Shown here piece after piece: positions 10,528 through 18,944 of a stretch of DNA of 64,000 nucleotides; positions within the stretch are counted from its first letter, which is position 1, and every line of letters starts with the position of its first letter. A model generated the notes under the pieces. It worked only from the letters and a program-made list of their open reading frames with translations. It was not told the DNA's origin and did no database searches. Source of the stretch: Mycobacterium sherrisii (GTDB taxonomy: Bacteria; Actinomycetota; Actinomycetes; Mycobacteriales; Mycobacteriaceae); contig NZ_LQPT01000101.1 in NCBI RefSeq assembly GCF_002102355.1, positions 62,001-126,000 on the forward strand. The letters are read 5' to 3'. Made by a program: the position numbers and the translations under genes.

Positions 10528-11763
10528 ATGCTGCACGAGTTTTGGCAGAACTTCACCCACAACCTGTTCAAACCACTTCTGCTTTTCTTCTACTTCGGAT
10601 TTCTGATTCCGATCTTGCGGGTGCGTTTCGAGTTTCCCTATGTGATCTATCAGGGCCTCACGATGTATCTGCTGTTGGCCATCGGCTGGCACGGCGGTGA
10701 GGAACTCGCCCAGGTCAAGGCGTCCAGCGTCGCGGCGATCGTGGGATTCATGGTGCTGGGCTTCGTGCTCAACTGCGTGATCGGCGGGCTCGCGTATCTG
10801 CTGCTCGGCGTGATGACCAACCTGCGCCGCATCGACCGGGCGACGATCGGTGGCTACTACGGATCGGATTCCGCCGGAACGTTCGCCACCTGCGTGGCCG
10901 TCCTGGCCGCCACCAACATCGCGTTCAACGCCTACATGCCGGTGATGCTGGCCGTGATGGAGATCCCCGGCTGTCTGGTGGCGTTGTACCTGGTCGCCCG
11001 GCTGCGGCACCGGGGTATGGACGCGGCCGGCAACATGGTCGACGAGCCCGGTTACGCGGCCGTGAAGGTCGGCATCGGGCCCGGCACGGCTGCTCGGCCT
11101 CCGCACGGCCAGAGCCTGGAGGCCGAGCACACGCGAGGCATCGAGGACGAGCTCGAGCTCTCGCTCGAAAAGTCCGACAATCCGGAGGACTTCGACGAGA
11201 TCGTCCGCCCGCCCGCCGGCAAGAAGCCGTCGATCTTCTCCCGCGAGCTTTTCCAGGAAGTCTTCCTCAACCCGGGTCTGGTGCTGCTGATCGGCGGCAT
11301 CGCGATCGGGCTCATCAGTGGGCTGCAGGGTCAGAAGGTCGTCCAGGACGACGACAAGTTCTTCGTTCTGGCTTTCCAGGGCGTGCTGTGCCTGTTCCTG
11401 CTCGAGATGGGCATGACGGCGTCGCGCAAGCTGAAGGACTTGCGGAAAGCGGGTCCGGGGTTCATCGTCTTCGCCCTGGTTGCCCCGAATGTCTTTGCGA
11501 CACTGGGTATTTTCGTGGCGTGTTGCTACGCGAGCCTGACCGGTGCCGACTTCAAGACCGGCACCTACGTGTTGTTCGCGGTGTTGTGTGGAGCGGCGTC
11601 CTATATCGCCGTCCCCGCGGTGCAGCGCCTGGCCATTCCCGAAGCGAGTCCGACGCTGCCGTTGGCGGCGTCGCTGGGTCTGACGTTCTCCTACAACGTC
11701 ACCATCGGCATCCCGCTGTACATCGAGATCGCCCGCCTCATTCAGCACTGGGTCGGCGTCTGA
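10528..11763 (+). CDS. SbtA-like sodium-dependent bicarbonate transporter family permease
   Basis: Integral membrane protein of 411 residues, homologous to M. tuberculosis Rv2387. It has the two-repeat plan of the SbtA (DUF897) family: membrane bundles at about 15-155 and 250-405 joined by a charged cytoplasmic linker (about 185-235, rich in Glu and Asp). Family segments seen are GGYYGSDSAGTFATC in the first half, then EMGMTASRKLKDL and ASYIAVPAVQRLAIPEASP followed by SLGLTFSYNVTIGIPLY in the second half. The cyanobacterial SbtA imports bicarbonate with sodium; the mycobacterial substrate is inferred from homology only. The gene ends five bases before the convergent hemW. Confidence 0.83.
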   Translation: MLHEFWQNFTHNLFKPLLLFFYFGFLIPILRVRFEFPYVIYQGLTMYLLLAIGWHGGEELAQVKASSVAAIVGFMVLGFVLNCVIGGLAYLLLGVMTNLRRIDRATIGGYYGSDSAGTFATCVAVLAATNIAFNAYMPVMLAVMEIPGCLVALYLVARLRHRGMDAAGNMVDEPGYAAVKVGIGPGTAARPPHGQSLEAEHTRGIEDELELSLEKSDNPEDFDEIVRPPAGKKPSIFSRELFQEVFLNPGLVLLIGGIAIGLISGLQGQKVVQDDDKFFVLAFQGVLCLFLLEMGMTASRKLKDLRKAGPGFIVFALVAPNVFATLGIFVACCYASLTGADFKTGTYVLFAVLCGAASYIAVPAVQRLAIPEASPTLPLAASLGLTFSYNVTIGIPLYIEIARLIQHWVGV

Positions 11764-11768
11764 CGCCG

Positions 11769-12941
11769 TCACCCCAACAGGGTTCGCACCACCCCGTCGG
11801 CCAGGAGTCGGCCGCGCGGGGTGAGGACCAGCCGGTCGCCGTCGGCCACCAATAGGCCGTCGGCGACAACGGCTTTGGCCCGCTCCCGTTCCTCGGCATT
11901 CAGACCAGAAAACGGAAGGCCTTGTCGCAGGCGGGTTTTCAACAAGACATCCTCGGTGTGCCGCGCTTCGGCGTCGAGTTGTTCGAAACCCGCGACCGGC
12001 AGCACCGAACCGGCCAGCGCCTCGGCGTAGGCGTTGGGATGCTTGACGTTCCACCACCGCGTCGTGCCGACATACCCGTGCGCTCCGGGACCGGCGCCCC
12101 ACCACTGGCCACCGTTCCAATAGCCGAGGTTGTGCCGGCACTCCCCGCCGGGCCGTGACCAGTTGGACACCTCGTACCAGGTCATCCCGGATTCGGACAG
12201 TCGTGCGTCGACCAGCTCGTAGCGATGCGCCAGCACATCGTCGTCCGGCGCGGGCAGCTCGCCGCTGCGGACCCGGCGCGCCAGCGCCGTCCCCGGCTCG
12301 ACGAGCAGCGAGTACGCGGACACGTGATCGACCCCCGCCTCGACAGCGGTATCCACCGAGCGCAGCAGATCCTCGTCGGTTTCACCCGGGGTGCCATAAA
12401 TCAGGTCAAGGCTGACGTGTTGGAAGCCTGCGGCCCGCGCCTCGCCCACCGCCGCGGCCGCCCGCCCCGGGGAGTGCACGCGATCCAGCGTGGCCAGCAC
12501 GCGCGGCGAAACCGACTGCATGCCCAGCGACAAGCGGGTGAATCCGGCGGCCCGGATCGCGTCGAAGAACTCCGGCCATGTCGACTCGGGATTCGCCTCG
12601 GTGGTGATCTCGGCCTCCGGCGCCAGCGAGAAGTGCTCGCGCACCAGATCCAGCAGGGCGGCCAGGCGCGCACCGCCCAGCAATGACGGCGTCCCACCGC
12701 CGACGAACACCGTGTTCACCGTCGGCGCGGTCAATCGCGCGGCGGCCAGCGCCAATTCGGTGCCCAGCGCCTGCAGCCACGCGTCCGGATTGACGCCGCC
12801 CAGCTCGGCCGGTGTGTAGGTGTTGAAATCGCAGTAACCGCATCGCGTGATGCAGAACGGCACATGCACGTACACCCCGAACGGGTGCCCGGGATCATGC
12901 TGGACGTCGGGTAGCTCGACCGGGGCCGTGCGCAAAGCCAT
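11769..12941 (-). CDS. hemW: HemW-like radical SAM protein (coproporphyrinogen oxidase family)
   Basis: Equivalent to M. tuberculosis Rv2388c (named hemN). The radical SAM cluster motif is Cys30-Cys34-Cys37 (CITRCGYC) in a 390-residue reading. YVHVPFC before it and GGGTPSLL after it are typical. Proteins with this motif arrangement are now regarded as haem chaperones (HemW) rather than true oxygen-independent coproporphyrinogen dehydrogenases, which is family knowledge. The ATG at 12941 was preferred over a GTG at 12956 because neither has a strong Shine-Dalgarno and homologues start close to the CxxxCxxC motif. It is convergent with the permease. Confidence 0.88.
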   Translation of the reverse strand: MALRTAPVELPDVQHDPGHPFGVYVHVPFCITRCGYCDFNTYTPAELGGVNPDAWLQALGTELALAAARLTAPTVNTVFVGGGTPSLLGGARLAALLDLVREHFSLAPEAEITTEANPESTWPEFFDAIRAAGFTRLSLGMQSVSPRVLATLDRVHSPGRAAAAVGEARAAGFQHVSLDLIYGTPGETDEDLLRSVDTAVEAGVDHVSAYSLLVEPGTALARRVRSGELPAPDDDVLAHRYELVDARLSESGMTWYEVSNWSRPGGECRHNLGYWNGGQWWGAGPGAHGYVGTTRWWNVKHPNAYAEALAGSVLPVAGFEQLDAEARHTEDVLLKTRLRQGLPFSGLNAEERERAKAVVADGLLVADGDRLVLTPRGRLLADGVVRTLLG

Positions 12942-13244
12942 GCCAAATGATCCCACGACGTGCCCGGGCCGCTGGCGGTCGCGAGCTGGCGGTGGTGAGC
13001 AAACTCACCCGGTGCGCCGCGGGATTGTACGAGCCGACGACCCACCGCGCGCGCCGGACGCGACCGGCGCCACGCGCGCCGCCCGCCGGCCGATTAGCCA
13101 CGTCAAACGCACCGACCCCGTTCTCTCAGGCGTTTCTCGGTTTTGTATGCCGGATTACCCAGGTTTGCTGGGTAGTTTTCTTCGCCATGAGGAGAAATTC
13201 GGGCTGGTGGCGTGACCCGGCTGTATCCATGGCACAATGGGCGC
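12942..13244. other. Regulatory region between hemW and the sulfite reductase operon
   Basis: About 300 bases with no convincing protein gene; the M. tuberculosis gene rpfD at this place is absent. It holds a 6-bp hairpin (GGTGAG 12994-12999, CTCACC 13004-13009), the palindrome at 13156-13174 and the promoter of the leaderless cysteine peptide. Confidence 0.6.
13156..13174. promoter_or_regulatory. Palindrome upstream of the sirA leader promoter
   Basis: Perfect 7-bp arms TACCCAG (13156-13162) and CTGGGTA (13168-13174) with loop GTTTG, followed by GTTTTC. It sits about 70-90 bases before the predicted transcription start at 13245, a typical activator position; a sulfur-responsive LysR-type protein would be a candidate. 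Confidence 0.45.
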
Positions 13245-13337
13245 GTGACCGCCGCCCAGCCCAGCTCGCGCATTGCGCTCGTGGCGCGTCGGCACATCGA
13301 TCTCAAGCGTGTCTGCAGCTGTAGCTGTCCGGCTTGA
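13245..13337 (+). CDS. Leaderless polycysteine leader peptide upstream of sirA
   Basis: A 30-residue reading frame starting at GTG and ending VCSCSCPA: three of its last seven codons encode cysteine. A -10-like CACAAT (13233-13238) ends six bases before the GTG, so transcription should begin on the start codon. This is the arrangement reported in M. smegmatis, where leaderless polycysteine short ORFs upstream of sulfur genes make ribosomes stall when cysteine is scarce and thereby derepress the operon. The stop is 112 bases before sirA. The sequence features are seen directly; cysteine-dependent attenuation here is inferred from that precedent. Confidence 0.86.
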   Translation: MTAAQPSSRIALVARRHIDLKRVCSCSCPA

Positions 13338-13449
13338 TCTCGTAGACCCGCCCACCTGTTCGTCCAGCTGGCGCCGGATCTGCGCCTGCCAAAGCTAAAC
13401 CGGTGAGTCGCGCGTCCACGCCTGCACAGCCCCCGAAGGAGACCTTCGA

Positions 13450-15129
13450 ATGACCACAGCCCGTCCCGCTGCCCCCGACAAAAAGACTCGGAGTGAGGGC
13501 CAGTGGGCGCTGGGAGATCGTGCGCCGCTTAACCCCAACGAGGAAATGAAGCAGGCAGGCGCTCCGCTGGAAGTGCGCCAACGCATCCTGGACAGCTACG
13601 CCAAACAGGGCTTTGACAGCATCGACAAGAGCGATCTTCGTGGCCGTTTTCGCTGGTGGGGCCTCTACACCCAACGCGAGCAGGGCTACGACGGCTCCTT
13701 CACCGGCGACGACAACGCCGACCTGTTGGAAGCCAGGTACTTCATGATGCGGGTGCGCTGCGACGGCGGAGCGCTGTCCACCGCCGCCCTACGCACCGTC
13801 GGCCAGATCTCCACCGAGTTCGCTCGCGACACCGCCGACATCTCGGACCGGGAAAACATCCAGTACCACTGGATCGTGGTGGAAAACGTCCCCGAAATCT
13901 GGCGGCGGCTGGCCGAGGTGGGCCTGCAGACCGCCGAGGCGTGCGGCGACTGCCCCCGCGTGATCCTGGGCTCCCCCCTTGCCGGTGAATCGCTCGACGA
14001 GGTGCTCGACCCCACCTGGGCGATCGACGAGATCGTGCGCCGCTACATCGGCCAGCCCGAGTTCGCCGACCTGCCGCGCAAGTACAAGACCGCGATCTCG
14101 GGTCTGCAGGACGTCGTGCACGAGGTCAACGACATCGCGTTCATCGGCGTCAACCACCCCGAGCATGGGCCCGGCCTGGATCTGTGGGTCGGCGGCGGGC
14201 TGTCGACCAACCCGATGCTGGGCCAGCGGGTCGGCGCCTGGGTGCCGTTGGCAGAGGTGCCGGAGGTGTGGCACGCGGTGACGTCGATCTTCCGCGACTA
14301 CGGGTACCGGCGGCTGCGGGCCAAGGCGCGGCTGAAGTTCCTGATCAAGGACTGGGGCATTGCGAAATTCCGCGAGGTCCTCGAGACCGAATACCTGAAG
14401 CGACCGCTGATCGACGGCCCGGCCCCCGAACCGGTCGCGCACCCGATCGACCACGTCGGCGTGCAGCGCCTCAAAAACGGGCGCAACGCCGTCGGCGCCG
14501 CCGCGATCGCCGGCCGGGTGTCGGGCACCATCCTGACCGCGGTGGCCGACCTCGCCGAACGAGCCGGGTCCAACCGGATCCGGTTGACGCCTTACCAGAA
14601 GCTGGTCATCCTCGACGTCCCCGACGACAAGGTTGACGAGCTGACCGCCGGGCTGGACGCGCTGGGTTTGCAGACCCAACCGTCGCACTGGCGCCGGAAT
14701 CTGATGGCGTGCACCGGTATCGAATTCTGCAAGTTGTCGTTCGCCGAAACCCGGGTCAAGGCACAGTCTTTGGTGCCCGAACTGGAGCGACGGCTCGAGG
14801 ACATCAACTCGGTGCTCGATGTACCGATCACCGTCAACATCAACGGCTGCCCGAACTCGTGTGCGCGAATTCAGGTCGCCGACATCGGCTTCAAGGGCCA
14901 AATGGTCGACGCGGGCGACGGGAGCCTGGTCGAGGGCTTCCAGGTGCACCTGGGCGGCAGCCTGGGGCTGGACAGCGGATTCGGCCGAAAACTGCGCCAG
15001 CACAAGGTGACCAGCGACGAGTTGGGCGATTACATCGACCGGGTGGTGCGCAATTTCGTCAAGCACCGCAACGAGGGAGAGCGGTTCGCGCAGTGGGCAC
15101 TTCGCGCCGAGGAGGGCGACCTGCGATGA
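13450..15129 (+). CDS. sirA: Ferredoxin-dependent assimilatory sulfite reductase
   Basis: Six-electron reduction of sulfite to sulfide for cysteine synthesis, with sirohaem and a 4Fe-4S cluster (M. tuberculosis Rv2391, also called nirA). The cluster and sirohaem ligands are Cys421, Cys427, Cys467 and Cys471 (CTGIEFC and NGCPNSC). Tyr73 (WWGLYTQ) and Cys165 (ACGDCPR) match the covalent Tyr-Cys pair known next to the sirohaem of the M. tuberculosis enzyme (Tyr69-Cys161 there). The ATG follows GAAGGAGA. The stop overlaps cysH by four bases. The operon is probably controlled by the polycysteine leader at 13245-13337. Confidence 0.96.
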   Translation: MTTARPAAPDKKTRSEGQWALGDRAPLNPNEEMKQAGAPLEVRQRILDSYAKQGFDSIDKSDLRGRFRWWGLYTQREQGYDGSFTGDDNADLLEARYFMMRVRCDGGALSTAALRTVGQISTEFARDTADISDRENIQYHWIVVENVPEIWRRLAEVGLQTAEACGDCPRVILGSPLAGESLDEVLDPTWAIDEIVRRYIGQPEFADLPRKYKTAISGLQDVVHEVNDIAFIGVNHPEHGPGLDLWVGGGLSTNPMLGQRVGAWVPLAEVPEVWHAVTSIFRDYGYRRLRAKARLKFLIKDWGIAKFREVLETEYLKRPLIDGPAPEPVAHPIDHVGVQRLKNGRNAVGAAAIAGRVSGTILTAVADLAERAGSNRIRLTPYQKLVILDVPDDKVDELTAGLDALGLQTQPSHWRRNLMACTGIEFCKLSFAETRVKAQSLVPELERRLEDINSVLDVPITVNINGCPNSCARIQVADIGFKGQMVDAGDGSLVEGFQVHLGGSLGLDSGFGRKLRQHKVTSDELGDYIDRVVRNFVKHRNEGERFAQWALRAEEGDLR

Positions 15130-15872
15130 GCACCACATCGACGACCCGGCGGACCGAAGAGGAACTGCGCGAGATAGCGGCCCGCGGCGCGGCGGAACTC
15201 GACGGCGCCAACGCCGAGGAGCTGCTGCGCTGGACCGAGGAGAACTTCGGCGGTGTCAACGGCCCCCGAGGCTGGGCGACGTGCAACTACGTGGTGGCCT
15301 CCAACATGCAGGACGCGGTGCTGGTGGACCTGGCGGCCCGGGTGCGCCCCGGCGTGCCGGTGCTGTTCCTGGACACCGGTTACCACTTCGTGGAGACCAT
15401 CGGCACCCGTGATGCCGTCGAATCCGTTTACGACGTACGGGTTCTCAACGTCACACCGGAACACACGGTGGCCGAGCAGGACGACCTGATGGGCAAGGAC
15501 CTGTTCGCCCGCGACCCCGGCGAATGCTGCCGGATGCGCAAGGTGCTTCCCTTGGGCAGATCGCTGGCCGGATATTCGGCCTGGGTGACCGGACTGCGCC
15601 GCGTCGATGCACCCACGCGCGCCAACGCCCCGCTGATCGGCTTCGACGAGGCGTTCAAGCTGGTGAAGATCAACCCGCTGGCGGCATGGACCGACGAGGA
15701 CGTGCAGAACTACATCGACGAGCACGATGTGCTGGTCAATCCGCTTGTCTACGAAGGCTATCCGTCGATCGGTTGCGCACCGTGCACGGCCAAGCCCGCG
15801 GCGGGTGCCGATCCGCGCAGCGGCCGCTGGCAGGGCCTGGCCAAGACCGAATGCGGGTTGCATGCGTCGTGA
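15126..15872 (+). CDS. cysH: Adenosine 5'-phosphosulfate (APS) reductase
   Basis: Reduces APS to sulfite with thioredoxin. Among 248 residues the two cysteine pairs that bind a 4Fe-4S cluster are present, Cys134-Cys135 (GECCRMRK) and Cys217-Cys220 (IGCAPC). They mark it as an APS rather than PAPS reductase. The catalytic cysteine is Cys243 in the C-terminal ECGLH. The start is four bases inside sirA (ATGA overlap), and its end overlaps the chelatase gene, so three genes form one translationally coupled unit supplying the two reductases and their sirohaem. Confidence 0.96.
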   Translation: MSTTSTTRRTEEELREIAARGAAELDGANAEELLRWTEENFGGVNGPRGWATCNYVVASNMQDAVLVDLAARVRPGVPVLFLDTGYHFVETIGTRDAVESVYDVRVLNVTPEHTVAEQDDLMGKDLFARDPGECCRMRKVLPLGRSLAGYSAWVTGLRRVDAPTRANAPLIGFDEAFKLVKINPLAAWTDEDVQNYIDEHDVLVNPLVYEGYPSIGCAPCTAKPAAGADPRSGRWQGLAKTECGLHAS

Positions 15873-16656
15873 CGGGCCGCCGGCGATGCCGACCGTAGCG
15901 AGACGGGGCCCCGGCCGGCTAGCGGGGACGAGTAATGACACCAAGCCGGCCCTCCTGCTGACCGCACACGGAAGCAAGGATCCGCGCTCGGCGGCCAACG
16001 CGCGCGCCGTGGCCGAAGCGGTGTCGTGTCGGCGGCCCGATCTCGACGTGCGGTTGGCCTTCCTGGATCACGACTCGCCCAGCCTGGTCGACGTGCTCGC
16101 TGCGCTCGAGGGCCCGGCGGTCGTGACGCCGCTGTTGCTCGCGAACGCCTACCACGCCCGCGTCGACATCCCCGCGCAGATCGCCGATTGCGGTGCGGCG
16201 CAACGTGTCCGGCAGGCACCCGTGCTCGGCGAGGACGACCGGCTGGTGTCGGTGCTGCGCCAGCGGGTGACCCAGTTAGGACTGTCGCGTCTGGATGACG
16301 GTATTGGTGTGCTCGTGGTGGCGATCGGCACGTCCGACCTGGCGGTGAACGCGCGCACCGGCAGGGTCGCGCCAAAACTGTTGGCGGGCACCGCGTGGGT
16401 TGGAGCAACCACCGCATTCGCCAGCCAGCAGGAACGCTCGCTGGCCGAGGGATTGGGCAGGCTGCGCCGGCAAGGCGCCCGGCGCGTGGCCATTGCGCCG
16501 TGGTTCCTGGCGCCCGGACGGCTACCGGATCAGGTGCAACGCTTCGCCGACAAGACCGGCATACGCATGGCCGCCCCACTCGGCGCGCACCGATTGGTGG
16601 CTGAGACGGTGCTGGATCGCTTCACCGCGGCGGCCGTCGAACGGGCCGCGGCCTGA
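15862..16656 (+). CDS. che1: CbiX/SirB-type sirohydrochlorin chelatase
   Basis: Homologue of M. tuberculosis Rv2393. The N-terminal chelatase motif LLLTAHGSKDPRS carries the metal-site histidine, and PLLLANAYHARVDIP carries the second. The duplicated C-terminal half has APWFLAPGRLPDQV. The expected reaction is insertion of ferrous iron into sirohydrochlorin to give sirohaem, which the sulfite reductase at the head of the operon needs; cobalt is the alternative metal in this family. The ATG at 15862 overlaps cysH by 11 bases; an ATG at 15886 is also possible. Confidence 0.85.
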   Translation: MRRDGPPAMPTVARRGPGRLAGTSNDTKPALLLTAHGSKDPRSAANARAVAEAVSCRRPDLDVRLAFLDHDSPSLVDVLAALEGPAVVTPLLLANAYHARVDIPAQIADCGAAQRVRQAPVLGEDDRLVSVLRQRVTQLGLSRLDDGIGVLVVAIGTSDLAVNARTGRVAPKLLAGTAWVGATTAFASQQERSLAEGLGRLRRQGARRVAIAPWFLAPGRLPDQVQRFADKTGIRMAAPLGAHRLVAETVLDRFTAAAVERAAA

Positions 16657-16667
16657 CATGATCGACC

Positions 16668-16686
16668 CGGCGACGGCGCGTCGCCG
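16668..16686 (+). terminator. Hairpin after the sirA-cysH-chelatase operon
   Basis: Perfect 7-bp stem CGGCGAC (16668-16674) and GTCGCCG (16680-16686), loop GGCGC, without a U-run. It lies 12 bases after the chelatase stop and before a separate promoter, so termination is likely. Confidence 0.5.
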
Positions 16687-16693
16687 CGCGCAC

Positions 16694-16699
16694 TAGCAT
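16694..16699 (+). promoter_or_regulatory. -10 element of a leaderless gene
   Basis: TAGCAT ends six bases before the ATG at 16706, the spacing expected when transcription starts on the A of the start codon. No Shine-Dalgarno precedes that ATG. Confidence 0.65.
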
Positions 16700-16705
16700 G
16701 ACGCA

Positions 16706-17035
16706 ATGGGTGACCGCGGCACGCACGGGCTCGCCGAACACCTCGCCGGCCTGCCTCATTTCCACGTCATCGCCCAGAACCGGAACAACGAGATCGTCTA
16801 CAGCGACGGGCTGACCTGGCCGGGCGCCGAAGGATTCTCCGCCGACCTGATCGCGCCCGCGCCGGGCGCGCCGGTGCCTGAGGTGGAACTCGAAGCGGTG
16901 TGGATCGTCGAGGCCGACCCGCGCTGGTGCCCGCTGGCGCACGGCGACGACACCGCGGCGCCGGACGAGGAGGCGGCCGCGGACTACCTGCAGCGGTCCA
17001 CCCAACAGCCGCCGTACTGGTCGGCGTTGCCCTGA
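16706..17035 (+). CDS. Hypothetical protein, 109 residues, leaderless
   Basis: I do not recognise a named family. It is acidic and soluble, without a signal peptide or membrane segment. Notable are an early LPHFHVIAQNRNNEIVY and a tryptophan-rich end (WIVEADPRWCP, then YWSALP). The promoter signature suggests a leaderless mRNA. It ends five bases before the convergent cysA stop. It lies inside a sulfur-assimilation region, but nothing in the sequence ties it to that pathway. Confidence 0.75.
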   Translation: MGDRGTHGLAEHLAGLPHFHVIAQNRNNEIVYSDGLTWPGAEGFSADLIAPAPGAPVPEVELEAVWIVEADPRWCPLAHGDDTAAPDEEAAADYLQRSTQQPPYWSALP

Positions 17036-17039
17036 CGGA

Positions 17040-18110
17040 TCAGGCCGACGTCAGCGTGGTCTGGTTCCGGTCGGCAGCGGCGGTGGGCAATGCGTCCGCC
17101 ACGATCGGGGGCACCCGGGTGGCGCGCACGTAGACGGTGTCGCCGTCCTTGAGGGCCAGCGCCTCGGCGTCGCCGCGGGTGATCTGCGCGGTGAACGCCC
17201 CGCCGGTGGCCGCGCTGGTCAACTCGACACGCACCTCGAACCCCAACGCCACCACGCGCTCGACCGTCGCGCGCACTACCCCGATGGAATCGGCGGTCCC
17301 GTCGCCGCCGGCGATCGCCATCTCGGGGTTGCGCCCCACCCGAATGTCGTGCGGGCGCACCAGGCTGCCGTTGAGCTCGGAGACCGCCCCCAGGAACGAC
17401 ATCACGAACGCGTTCGCGGGCGCGTCGTAAACCTCGGTCGGCGACCCGACCTGCTCGATGCGGCCCTTGTTGAGCACCGCGATCCGGTCGGCCACATCCA
17501 GCGCCTCGGCCTGATCGTGGGTGACCAGCACCGTCGTGACGTGCACCTCGTCGTGCAGACGCCGCAGCCAGGCCCGCAGATCTTCGCGGACCTTGGCGTC
17601 CAGCGCGCCGAACGGTTCGTCGAGCAACAGCACCTGGGGATCGACGGCCAGGGCCCGCGCCAGCGCCATGCGCTGGCGCTGACCGCCCGAGAGCTGATTG
17701 GGGTAGCGGCCCTGAAAACCACTGAGGCCCACGACCTCCAGCAGGTTGTCGACCTTCTCCTTGATCTCGGCCTTGGGGCGTTTGCGGATCTTCAGCCCGT
17801 ACGCCACGTTGTCGCGCACCGTCATGTGCTTGAACGCGGCGTAGTGCTGGAACACGAAGCCGATGCCGCGCCGCTGCGGCGGCACCCGCGTCACGTCCCG
17901 GCCGTTGATCGTGATGGTCCCGGTGTCGGGCTGGTCGAGGCCGGCGATGGCGCGCAGTAGCGTCGACTTACCCGAACCGCTGGGGCCGAGCAGTGCCGTC
18001 AACGACCCCGCGGGCACGACGAAGTCCACGTGATCGAGTGCCACGAAATCGCCGTACCGTTTGTTGGCATCGCGAACGATGATCGCGTGGTCGGTCTTGC
18101 TGGCGGTCAT
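17040..18110 (-). CDS. cysA: Sulfate/thiosulfate ABC transporter ATPase
   Basis: Energises sulfate import with CysT and CysW (M. tuberculosis cysA1). In 356 residues the Walker [10 protein letters not shown] lies at 42-50, the signature [15 protein letters not shown] follows, Walker B is [12 protein letters not shown] and the switch histidine is in [11 protein letters not shown]. The C-terminal third is the TOBE-type regulatory domain usual for CysA. It is the last gene of subI-cysT-cysW-cysA, 15 bases after cysW, with GGAGACAC before the ATG. Confidence 0.96.
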   Translation of the reverse strand: MTASKTDHAIIVRDANKRYGDFVALDHVDFVVPAGSLTALLGPSGSGKSTLLRAIAGLDQPDTGTITINGRDVTRVPPQRRGIGFVFQHYAAFKHMTVRDNVAYGLKIRKRPKAEIKEKVDNLLEVVGLSGFQGRYPNQLSGGQRQRMALARALAVDPQVLLLDEPFGALDAKVREDLRAWLRRLHDEVHVTTVLVTHDQAEALDVADRIAVLNKGRIEQVGSPTEVYDAPANAFVMSFLGAVSELNGSLVRPHDIRVGRNPEMAIAGGDGTADSIGVVRATVERVVALGFEVRVELTSAATGGAFTAQITRGDAEALALKDGDTVYVRATRVPPIVADALPTAAADRNQTTLTSA

Positions 18111-18125
18111 ATTCGTGTCTCCTTG

Positions 18126-18944
18126 TCAGGCAGCCTTGTTCGCGCGCGCTCGGCGGATGTCGAGAAGCACCTGGACGATCAGAACGGCCACGGCGACTCC
18201 CATCAGCAACGTGGACAGTGCGTAGGCGCCGTACTCGGCCCCGCGGTTATAGCGCTCGGACACCAACAGCGTCAGGGTTTGCGATTTACCGGGCAGGTTC
18301 GACGACACGATGGTCACCGCGCCGTATTCGCCCAGCGTACGCGCGATGGTCAGCACGATGCCGTACGTCAGTCCCCACCGGATGGACGGCAAGGTGATCC
18401 GCCAAAACGTTTGCCACCAACCCGAACCCAATGTGGCGGCGGCCTGCTCTTGATCGGTGCCCAGCTCGTGCAACACCGGTTCGATTTCGCGGACCACGAA
18501 GGGCAGCGTGACGAAGATGCTGGCAAGAACTATGCCCGGCAGGCCGAAGATGATCTTCAGTCCGAGGTTCTGCTCCACGAAACCGAACGCACCGGCCGAT
18601 CCCCATAACAGAATCAGCGCGACACCCACGATCACCGGCGAGACGGCGAACGGCAGGTCGATGATCGCCTGCAGGACACCCTTGCCCCGGAACCTGCTGC
18701 GCGCCAGCACCAATGCCGTCGGGATCCCGAACAAAACATTGAGCGGCACCACGATGGCCACCACCAACAACGACAAGTCCAGCGCGGATTGTGCCGCCGG
18801 TGTGCTCACCCAGTCATAGAACTGGCCGAACCCCGGCTCGAACGTGCGCCACAAAATCAGCGCCACCGGGACGATCAGCAGCACGAAGATGTAGGCCAGG
18901 CCGACATAGCGGATAAGATAACGCGCCCAGGGCAAGGACCTCAC
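18126..18944 (-). CDS. cysW: Sulfate ABC transporter permease CysW
   Basis: Inner-membrane subunit of 272 residues forming the sulfate channel with CysT. Hydrophobic segments begin at about residues 10, 55, 90, 130, 190 and 240. The EAA loop that docks on the ATPase reads ELGTDQEQAAATLGSGWWQT. The frame stays open far upstream, but the GTG at 18944 is the natural start because it overlaps the cysT stop as GTGA, the tight coupling also seen between subI and cysT. Confidence 0.94.
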   Translation of the reverse strand: MRSLPWARYLIRYVGLAYIFVLLIVPVALILWRTFEPGFGQFYDWVSTPAAQSALDLSLLVVAIVVPLNVLFGIPTALVLARSRFRGKGVLQAIIDLPFAVSPVIVGVALILLWGSAGAFGFVEQNLGLKIIFGLPGIVLASIFVTLPFVVREIEPVLHELGTDQEQAAATLGSGWWQTFWRITLPSIRWGLTYGIVLTIARTLGEYGAVTIVSSNLPGKSQTLTLLVSERYNRGAEYGAYALSTLLMGVAVAVLIVQVLLDIRRARANKAA

